Below, one piece after another: positions 1 to 8,000 of a DNA stretch of 14,841 nt. The position numbers and the translations under genes were made by a program. How positions within the stretch are numbered: the stretch's first letter is position 1; each line of letters begins with the position of its first letter. The stretch lies in NCBI GenBank assembly GCA_027596195.1, contig JADGJG010000644.1:1-14841 (forward strand). The letters are read 5' to 3'. This stretch comes from Podochytrium sp. JEL0797. Lineage: Eukaryota; Chytridiomycota; Chytridiomycetes; Chytridiales; Chytriomycetaceae. The notes under the pieces are model-generated. The model saw nothing but the letters and a program-made list of their open reading frames with translations. It did not search any database and was not told the DNA's origin.

Positions 1-1311
1 GACCAAGTCTGTGGTTTCTTCGAGTGCTCAAGTCTCTTCTGCTGCGAGCCCGATTGCCTCTGCGTCCGCTGTGAAATCTTCTGCCCACATCGCGTCTTCG
101 AAGTCTGCCAACGAATCGAGTGCCCAAGCGTCATCATCCGCGAGCCCAGCTGCCTCCTCTGTCGCTATGCCATCTTCCAGTAATGTTATGACCAAGTCTG
201 TGGTTTCTTCGAGTGCTCAAGTCTCTTCTGCTGCGAGCCCGATTGTCTCTGCGTCCGCCGTGAAATCTTCTGTTCACGTCGTGTCTTCGAAGTCTGCCAA
301 TGGAACGAGTGCTCATGCGTCGTCTTCCGCGACCAATGCTGTGTCATCTGCCGCTAAGCTCTCTTCCAGCCATGTGAAGACCAAATCTGTGGTTTCTTCG
401 ATTGTTCAGGCGTCATATTCCGCGAGCCTTGTTGCCTCTTCTACCGCTGTCAAATCTTCTGTCCAGATCGCGTCTGCGAAGTCTGCCAATGGATCCATTG
501 CTCCAGCGTCATCTGCTTCTAGATCTGCTTCTTCTGCCCATCATGCGTCATCTGATGCGAGCCCTGCTGCTTCTTCTGCCGCGACGTACGCCTCAAGCCA
601 TGTTATGACCAAGTCGGCCGTGGTAAGTTTTCATAGGTTTAAATAATTCTCACATTCTTACTTACTCCATTCATCAGATTGCCTCTTCAGCATCCGCCGT
701 TATGCCCACCTCCAGCCATGTTATGACCAAGTCTGTGGTTTCTTCGAGTGCTCAAGTCTCTTCTGCTGCGATCCCGATTGCCTCAGCGTCCGCTGTGAAA
801 TCTTCTGCCCACATCGCGTCTTCGAAGTCTGCCAACGAATCGAGTGCCCACGCGTCATCATCCGCGAGCCCAGCTGCCTCCTCTGTCGCTATGCCATCTT
901 CCAGCAATGTTATGACCAAGTCTGTGGTTTCTTCGAGTGCTCAAGTCTCTTCTGCTGCGAGCCCGATTGCCTCTGCGTCCGCTGTGAAATCTTCTGCCCA
1001 CATCGCGTCTTCCAAGTCTGCCAACGGATCGAGTGCCCACGCGTCATCATCCGCGAGCCCAGCTGCCTCCTCTGTCGTTATGCCATCTTCCAGCAATATT
1101 ATGACCAAGTCTGTGGTTTCTTCGAGTGCTCAAGTCTCTTCTGCTGCGAGCCCGATTGCTTCTGCGTCCGCTGTGAAATCTTCTGTCCATATCGCGTCTG
1201 CGAATTCTGCGAACGGATCCAGTGCGCATGCGTCATCTCCCGCGATCCCTGCTGCCTCCTCTGTCGCAATGAACTCTGCCAGTCATGTGATGCCCGTGTC
1301 TGTTGCGTCGT
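1..1311 (+). repeat. 63-residue (189 bp) tandem repeat array, interrupted by an intron
   Basis: The motif beginning gaccaagtctgtggtttctt recurs at 1, 190, 379, 725, 914 and 1103, and as a diverged copy near 1292. Spacing is exactly 189 bp within 1-379 and within 725-1292. The unit starting at 379 is longer (228 bp) and diverged, and the 55-nt intron at 623-677 falls in the partial unit that follows it. Comparing by eye, the units at 1 and 725 differ at four of 189 positions, so these copies are young or homogenised. Each unit encodes a block with TKSVVSSSAQVSSAASPI and ASSKSAN segments. Confidence 0.93.
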
Positions 1312-3462
1312 CCAGTTCTCAAGTCTCTTCATTTGCCGGCCAGACTACTCCTGCGGTCGCTGTAAAATCTTCTGTTATCCTCGAGTCGGCGAGGGTGGTC
1401 GTCGCACCAAGTGCTCACCCATCGACGATTTTGAACATCGCCTCCAGCGAGGGTTCGGCCCCCAAGTCTGCCGGCGTCTCGAGCGCTCACTCGTCGGTTG
1501 ATATCAGCGCCGCTGGTTCGAGTTTCATCTCAACTGCTGCCAACACTGCGGCTGCTACGGGTTCCAGCAAGGGTCCTGCCGCCAAACCTTCTGTCACCTC
1601 GAGCGTCCAGGCGCCGTCTGATGTCACTGGATCTGGCTCTGCGTCCGTTTCAACTACTTCTGCCCCCACCACATCCGTCAAATCCGCTTCTCCCACTGAA
1701 ACTGCTTCGCAAACCGTTCAGTCTTCTTTGTCGGTTTATGAAAAGGTTAGTTTTGTTTATTTTATATTGATTCTTCAAATTCTTACTGATTTCATCCGTT
1801 AAATAGTCGAATGTTTCCATTACCGCTTCAATCACGTCTACGACTTCTCCCACCGTTGCCTCGTCGTCGATTTCAGTCGCCAAACCAGCTGTGTCTTCCA
1901 AGTTGGTTGTCGTGCCAAGTGCTCACCAAACATCTGCTGAGAGCCCTGCTGCCCCGTCTGCCGCTGTGAACTCTGCCAGCAATATGATGTCCAAGTCAGT
2001 TGCAGCTTCAAGCGCTGAAGTCTCTTCTGTTTCGATCCAGACCACCCTTGCGGTCGCTGTTACTTCTTCCAAGTCGGTTGTCGCGCCCAGTGCCCACCGA
2101 ACATCTGTTGAGAGCCCTGCTGCTCCCTCTGCCGCTGTGAACTCTGCCAGCAATGTGATGTCCAAGTCGGTTATCACCCCAACATCTGCTGAGAGCCCTG
2201 CTTCCCCGTCTGCCGTTATCAACACTGCCACCAATGTGATGTCCACGCCGGTTGTCGCGTCGAGTGCCCACCCAACATCTGTTGAGAGTCTTGCTGCTCC
2301 TTCTGCCGTTATCAACACTACCAGCAATGTGACGTCCGATTCAGTTGTCGCACCAAGTGCTCCAGCCTCTTCTGTTGCGAGCCAGACCACCCCTGCGGTC
2401 GCTGTTACTTCTTCCAAGTCGGTTGTCACGCCAAACCCAACATCTTTTGAGAGCCCTGCTGCCCCGTCTTCCGCTGTCAACTCTGCCAGTCATGTCATGA
2501 CCCAGTCGGTTGTCGCGCCAAGTGCTCCAGTCTCTTCTGTTGCGAGCCAGACTACCCCCGCGGTCACTGTGGAATCTTCCGTCAGGCTCACGTCTTCCAA
2601 GTCGGTTGCCGCACCAAGCGCTCAGCCAACGTCGATTTTGAACATCGTCTCCAAGTCTGCCGTCGTCTCATCGATTGATATCACCACCTCTGGTTCGATT
2701 GTTGCTCCAACGGCTACCAACACTGTCGCCGCCACGGGTTCCAGCAAGGGTCCTACCGCCGAACCTTCCGTCTCGAGCGTTCAGGCCCCATCTGATGTCA
2801 CTGGATCTGTCTCTGCTTCTGTCCCCATCGCGTCCGTCCCTGCTTCGCAAGCCGCTCAGTCTTGTTTGACCAAGGTTGTTCCATCCACCTCATTCAACGC
2901 TGCCTCTCCTTCCGAGACCATCGCCGCCGCGCCAACCGCTTCCATCCATCTTATTTCCACGAGCGTTGTCGCACCCGAACCCGTTCCCTCCGCGACAACC
3001 ACCTCCTCAGTTTCCGAGGCCAGTGTTGCCGCGCTCTCAAACACTGCTGTGACTGCATTCAAGACCAAGACGGTTCCTGCTCGCATGCCGGTTGCGACCT
3101 CTGCTTCCCCGATTCCTGTGGGAGGTGGACCCATTGCATCTGTCCAAGTGCAAGGTGGAAACGGCGGTTCTTCGGGTGCGGGTGGATCTAACGGAGTCGC
3201 GTCGATTTACGGTGGTAATGGTGGTGCTGGTAACGGTGGAGCTGGAAACGGTGCATCTGGCAACGGCGTCGCTGCTTTCACTGACGCCGCTGGTGGAAAC
3301 TCTGGAAATGGTGAAGGTCCAGTTGTGACTGAGTTCTCTCCAAGCCAGAATGGCTCTCCAGTGGCTACTTCCTCCATCATGAGTATCAACATCCTTGAAG
3401 GCAGTGCGATGACTGCGGGAATGAGTGTGATGGCCGTTTTGCTCTCTGTTCTTTTTATTTAA
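1..3462 (+). CDS. Ser/Ala-rich repetitive GPI-type surface protein (5' partial)
   Basis: I read three exons, join(<2..622, 678..1745, 1807..3462), all junctions phase 0, giving 1114 residues; the N-terminus lies outside the window. The protein is dominated by Ser, Ala, Thr and Val, has no Trp and a single Cys (near 2862, context AQSCLTK). It contains a 63-residue repeat in exons 1-2, a related shorter repeat family in exon 3, a Gly/Asn-rich segment (about 3121-3320, GGNGG and GAGNG motifs), and a final hydrophobic stretch (MSVMAVLLSVLFI) after small residues (EGSAMTAG). That ending is typical of a GPI-attachment signal. The composition fits a heavily O-glycosylated mucin-like stalk at the cell wall or plasma membrane. 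No enzymatic or adhesive domain is visible, so function is inferred from composition only. The upstream signal peptide cannot be checked here. Confidence is high for a coding gene, moderate for the GPI-anchored role. Confidence 0.85.
623..677 (+). other. Intron 1 seen in the surface-protein gene
   Basis: It starts GTAAGT and ends ATCAG, 55 nt, phase 0. The exon 1 frame runs into a stop at 644-646 if the intron is not removed, while splicing joins it to the open frame of exon 2 with the same Ser/Ala-rich composition. Confidence 0.88.
1746..1806 (+). other. Intron 2 seen in the surface-protein gene
   Basis: It starts GTTAGT and ends AATAG, 61 nt, phase 0, T-rich inside. Exon 2 would otherwise read a hydrophobic non-repeat stretch (FVYFILILQ) and stop at 1800-1802. 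Splicing joins it to the Ser/Thr-rich exon 3. Confidence 0.87.
1900..2520 (+). repeat. Second, degenerate Ser/Pro repeat family in exon 3
   Basis: Copies of a segment reading ESPAAPSAAVNSASNVM (with variants) start at 1939, 2110, 2191, 2284 and 2449. Spacing is 171, 81, 93 and 165 bp, so full units of about 165-171 bp alternate with shortened ones lacking the SSVASQTTPAVAV part. The units are related to, but clearly older and more divergent than, the 63-residue repeats of exons 1-2. Confidence 0.8.
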
Positions 3463-3499
3463 GTTTAAGTTGATTTTCTGGCTTTTTTGCAGCCATTGA

Positions 3500-3505
3500 A
3501 ATAAA
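3500..3505 (+). terminator. Poly(A) signal of the surface-protein gene
   Basis: A canonical AATAAA lies 38 nt after the stop codon at 3460-3462, followed by a T-rich stretch. Position and sequence fit a eukaryotic polyadenylation signal. The actual cleavage site is not visible. Confidence 0.6.
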
Positions 3506-3635
3506 TTATTATTTCCTTTCCATTTTTATGATCAAATTGCGCGTTATTTCTTTTCCTTCGGTTCGATATTCACATTCACCGGTTTTGGAACACTCTTCGA
3601 GTTTTTTTGTTTTTTTTTGTTAACACTTTGCAATC
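3506..3635 (+). promoter_or_regulatory. Short intergenic region with T-tract upstream of RRS1
   Basis: Only 173 bp separate the surface-protein stop from the RRS1 start, so the RRS1 promoter must be compact or overlap the upstream 3' UTR. Two T-runs at 3602-3608 and 3610-3618 lie just 5' of the ATG. No TATA box was recognised. Nothing else coding is seen here. Confidence 0.35.
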
Positions 3636-4691
3636 ATGGACATCGACCCCGGCTCCCTGTCGGCCTTCGACACCACCGCCCTCCCGCTCACTACCACCAC
3701 CCCCCACGCCCAAGTTGAATCCCTCCTCAAAGAACGCACCACCGCCGCCGTCCAACACCTCTTCGACGCCATCTTCACCCTCCCCGTCACCTCCACCGAC
3801 AACAACGGCGTGCTCGCCCTCCTCCCAACCGCTACCTCCAAACTCCCGCGCGCCTTGCCCGTCCCCACGAGCGATCAGTTGACGACACGGTGGGAAAAGT
3901 TTGCCAAGGAGAAGGGGATTCAGAAAAAGAAGACCACGAGACGCGTGTTTGATGAAGGGACGGGCAAGTTGGAGGTGAGGTATGGGTATGATGAGAAGAA
4001 GGATCGTGATGCTGTTCCCGAGGATTGGTTGATGGAGGTCAAGAATTCCAAGAAGGCTGTGGATGCTGGTATGTTTGTGTGTGCTGTGTGTTGTGTGTTT
4101 GTGTGTGCGTTTGTGGTTTCATGAGGGAGGAGTCTTTTCAGCTGCTCGCTGTCAAGGAAAAGCGATTCCGAGTCCTCAACGTCATTTTTGCAGATCCCAA
4201 CACGGACGCCTACACCCAACGCAACGAAGCCAAACGCGAACGTGTGGCCAAAAACAAATCCCAACAACGCCGTAACCAGCTCGAGAACCCGCGTTCCGGC
4301 TTGACCCCCAAAGAGGCGCGATCGGCACACCTCAAGGCGCAACTCAAGGACGCCAAAACGTCAACGGCTTCGATTGGTCGGTTCGACACGACCATGAAAG
4401 GAGAAGACAAGATCAAGTTCAAGCGTGCCAAGAGAAAGTTTGATGATGTGACGGGCAGCGCGGAGGGGGAGAGAGACAAGGTTAGGAAAGTGGTTTCCGG
4501 GGTGAACAAGAAGGTGAACCCGGATGGAGCGATTATCTCGACCAAGGTTTGTGTTTCGATGATGGTTTTTTGTCGGGATTTGCGTGTGCTAATGCGATTC
4601 GTTTCTTCTGTTGCAGGCGATTTCCCAAATTGCTCAGTCCAAGAAGACTTCGTTTACCAAAAAGGCACCTGCCAAGGGAAAAAAGAAGTGA
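3636..4691 (+). CDS. RRS1: Ribosome biogenesis regulatory protein RRS1
   Basis: Exons join(3636..4068, 4194..4546, 4617..4691) give 286 aa. The hallmark RRS1 block lies at about residues 70-133: LPRALPVPTSD, then TRWEKFAKEKGIQKKKTTRR, then a basic/acidic stretch ending VRYGYDEKKD. It is followed by a very basic region (RNEAKRERVAKNKSQQRRN, about 154-172) suited to nucleolar targeting and RNA binding, and a Lys-rich C-terminus (KKAPAKGKKK). In yeast Rrs1 works with Rpf2 to bring the 5S RNP (5S rRNA, Rpl5, Rpl11) into pre-60S particles. The yeast protein is about 200 aa, and the extra length here lies mainly in the basic C-terminal half. Intron phases are 1 and 0. The chosen ATG is the first in frame and gives the usual short acidic N-terminus. 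Confidence 0.93.
4069..4193 (+). other. RRS1 intron 1, GT-rich 5' half
   Basis: It starts GTATGT and ends TTTTTGCAG, 125 nt, phase 1 (G + AT completes an Asp codon). Positions 4069-4121 are a nearly continuous GT/TGTG low-complexity tract, so the donor site is embedded in alternating purine-pyrimidine sequence with many cryptic GT dinucleotides. Confidence 0.88.
4547..4616 (+). other. RRS1 intron 2
   Basis: It starts GTTTGT and ends TGTTGCAG, 70 nt, phase 0. Removing it places the Lys-rich tail (SKKTSFTKKAPAKGKKK) in frame to a TGA at 4689-4691. Confidence 0.85.
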
Positions 4692-4708
4692 ACGTTTATC
4701 AATTCGTG

Positions 4709-4714
4709 AATAAA
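4709..4714 (+). terminator. Poly(A) signal of RRS1
   Basis: AATAAA begins 18 nt after the RRS1 stop codon, a usual spacing for a compact fungal 3' UTR. Confidence 0.6.
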
Positions 4715-5077
4715 CAAGGATTTTCTTTTGATACCGAGTTGGTCATACATCACGTTCGCATGTGCTCTTGCTCGCCCCCCTTCACCGAATTTTCGTTTTC
4801 TTATTCCACCCACACAATTACAGTCCTCCTTGCCGCACTCATCATTGCACGCGACTTAGGTCTCGCGCTCGGCACAATGGAGTACCGGTACACAACGTTG
4901 GAGAATGGTCGCTGCCGTGGGCAGAAGTGAGCCCACCACTGAATAGCCTGTTCAATACGTTTCTATAGCTTGTGTCGATGTGGATGTCGCTTGCGGCCCA
5001 AAAGAAAGAGGGGAAGAGAAGAATGAGAAAGGGGAAAGAAAGAAAACAACGCGTGCAAAAACAAATACGAACCAAAA
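4715..5077 (+). promoter_or_regulatory. RRS1-SEC31 intergenic region with polypurine tract
   Basis: No gene was recognised in these 363 bp. Positions 5000-5046 are almost pure A/G (one T at 5024) and end 31 nt before the SEC31 start codon. This is likely part of the SEC31 promoter or leader. ATG triplets at 4978, 4984 and within the purine tract (5023) open a frame that overlaps the SEC31 start out of frame to 5223, so the main transcription start is expected downstream of them unless they regulate translation. No TATA box is obvious. Confidence 0.4.
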
Positions 5078-8000
5078 ATGCTCCTCACACACATCGACCG
5101 CACCGCCGTCGTTGCGTGGTCGCCGTCGGTGTCTGCGCTGCCGCAACCGCTGCTTGCGTGCGCCACGGCCGCGGGAGCCCTGGACGCCTCGTTCTCGACG
5201 GCCACGGCGCTGGAGCTGTTTGATCCGCTTTCTCTGAGTGCCGATGAGAAGCCGCGCTTTGAATCCAAGGCCAAAGTTGCTGCGAGTGCGAGGTGTGTTT
5301 CTTTTTAGTTGCTTTGTCTAGGCGCTGTCTAGGCGCTGTCGTCCTGGTCGCCGCGCCTGGTCCCTAACCAAACAAAACACTTTCGCCTGTTAGATTTCAC
5401 ACGCTCGCCTGGGGCGCCCCCTCCGACGCCGTCAAACGCCCACTCGGTATCCTCGCAGGCGGCCTCGAGAACGGCGAGCTGCAGCTCTGGGATCCGCGCA
5501 TCCTCCTCGACAACGCAAAGCCGGGCGCCGCCCAGCGCGACGCCCTTGTCATGCCCGCCTTCAAACACAAGGGCCCCGTGAAGGGCCTCGACTTCAACCC
5601 CGTCGATCCAAAGTTTTTGGCCTCGGGCGCCAGCGATGCCGAGGTAAACAGGCGATGACGTGTCAATTCTTTACGAGCCCGTCTGAGCCCCGCCTTCTTC
5701 CCCGCCTCTATTTCTCTCCTTTCATCCATCCACACGTGTGAATGCTCAATCGATCGACTCCTGCTGTTATCAACCCACCGCGATCGTAAAAATCCTGCTT
5801 TGGACTCAATGGGACCAAATTGAAAATGGACCAACCATACCCGATCCATCACATATCAGCATGATACATTGCACTTGATCTCGCCGCCATTTCTCCGAAT
5901 CCCACCTTCCTCATCCATGTCTCCCAACACTTCCTCTAACTAATATCCAAACCCCCCCCCCGCAAACAGATCTACATCTGGGACCTCTCTGCTCCAACCG
6001 TCAAACCCTACTCTCCAGGCCCCAAATCTCCGCGTCTCCACGACATTACGGCCCTCGCCTGGAACAAAATGTACCACTACATCCTCGCCTCCGCTTCCAA
6101 CAACGGAGCCACCGTTATTTGGGACCTGCGCAATCGCAATGAGATTGCCTGTTTGATGCATCCGTCTGGGAGGAGGCAGATTTCGAGCATTTCGTGGAAT
6201 CCGGATTCGGTATGTTGAGGAGCGGATAGCGAAGTTGAGAATGGGGTTTCGGGAATAGTCGACCTCCAAAGAACGCATATCGAGTGAAGCGAACAGCAAA
6301 GGTCGACTGGCGCGAAATCTCGAAGCGACTCGTTGAAATTTCGGGAAACCTGCTTCAATTCCACTAATCCGAGTCTCACAACAGCCAACTCAAATCGTGA
6401 CCGCCAGTGACGACGACGCTTCCCCAGAAATCCTTATGTGGGACCTCCGCAACTCGCGGGCGCCCGAAAAGGTGCTCTCCGGCCACACGAAAGGAGTCCT
6501 TAACGTGTCGTGGTGCCCTAAGGACAGCGATCTCCTCCTCAGCTGCGGGAAAGACAACCGCACTATCGTCTGGGACCCCAGTGGTACCGGCACCGTCCTC
6601 GGCGATCTCCACCACTCCTCCAACTGGTCCTTTGAAGCCCAATGGTGCAACCGCAACCCGGACCTCATTGCAATCGCCGGCTTCGACGGCAAAGTCAGCA
6701 TCCACTCCCTCCAAGGCAACACGTCGGAAAAAGCAGACGAAACTGCCGCCAACGCCCTCGCCGCCAAAGAAGCCGCCGCCACCACGGCAGCCCTCCAACA
6801 AGACCCGCACGCCTTCTTCACGCAAGCGAGTTTCGGCAACCTCCTCACCACTACAACGGAACCGTCCGAAATCAGCGACACCAAGTTCCGACTCCCACAC
6901 GCGCCCAAATGGTTGCGTCGCCGGGTCGGGTGTTCGTGGGGATTCGGGAACCGACTCGTGCGGTTCTCCAACACGCGTCAACCGGATGGAACTTCGCGGC
7001 CTTTTGTGTCGATTCGTAATGTTGTTTCGGAACCTGCGTTTGTATCTCGCGCGACGGATTTGGATAATGTGATGGCGCATGTTGGGGGAACTGTGGAGCA
7101 GTTGATGGCGTATTGCGAGACGATGGCGGGGAGTGGTGGGCAGGGGGCTTTGATTAGTGAGAAGGATCGGGATTTGTGGAGGTTTTTGGGCGTTATGTTT
7201 GAGACGGGGAGTCGCGAGCAGGTGTTGCAGTTTCTTGGGTTTGATAAGGCGGATGTGGCTGGGACGGACAAGTTGGCGGCTCTGTTGAAAAAGTTGATGG
7301 TGTCCACGGAGCCGGAGGTGAAGGCGGAGGTGGCGGAGCCGGAAGCAGCGGCGGCGGAGGGGGAGATGGAGGGACTCGCGGCGGAGGGAGACGACTTTGC
7401 CATGATTGCGGCTCAAAACAAGAGACCTGCTACCCCCGTGGTGGTTCCTGCGACTCCGTTCAAACTCTACTCTGCGATCCCGAGCGAGTCCAACGACACG
7501 GACGCGCTCATCATGAAGTCTCTGACGCTCGGCAACTTTGAAACGGCCGTGCGCATCTGTTTTGGCGCGAACCGACTCGCTGACGCGCTCGCGTTTGCCA
7601 TCTGTGGAGGCCAGGAACTCTTGTCGTTTGCGCAGCAAGAGTACTTCAAACGCTTGCGCAACGAAAAGAGCTACATTCGCGTGCTCAACAACATTGTCGA
7701 GGGCGATTTGAACGACATTGTGGAGAATGCGCAGATTGACGCTGGTGAAGCGGATTGGAAGGACCTGCTTGCGTTGATTTGCACGTACGGACGTACCGAG
7801 GACCTTCCTATCCTCTTCAGCACGCTGGGACGTCGTTTGGAAACCATCGCCTTGTCCCCCATCTCGAGCAGCGCGTTGAAGACGACCGACTGGAAGGGCA
7901 AGGAGGAGAAAAAGTTTGCGGCTGTGCTCTGCTACCTCGTTGCCGGCGACTTGTCCAAGGTGTTGCATCTGTGGACCCTACGCGAATCGGAGGAGGAAAA

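Noticed and set aside
1..1311. Regular 189-bp repeats as a CRISPR or satellite array
   Set aside because: Units are in-frame coding sequence with no unique spacers, in a spliced eukaryotic gene.
1923..2480. 185-residue minus-strand frame opposite the surface-protein repeats
   Set aside because: The repeats keep all frames free of stops in this composition; the + strand frame has the GPI-type tail and consistent splicing.
4025..4930. A single 301-residue frame covering RRS1 exon 2
   Set aside because: It includes intron sequence on both sides. Splice sites and the conserved RRS1 start in another frame (3636) show that only 4194-4546 is coding in this frame.
4877..4930. Tiny ORF (17 codons) in the RRS1-SEC31 gap
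   Set aside because: It is too short, has no recognised product, and it is not known whether it is transcribed.
5644..5700. Box C/D snoRNA in SEC31 intron 2
   Set aside because: A C-box-like GCGATGA and a CTGA are present, but they are only about 30 nt apart, the C box is imperfect and no terminal stem is seen.
6376..7968. 530-residue open frame on the minus strand
   Set aside because: It lies opposite SEC31 exon 4, is Arg/His/Leu-rich as antisense of a GC-biased coding frame, and shows no family similarity.
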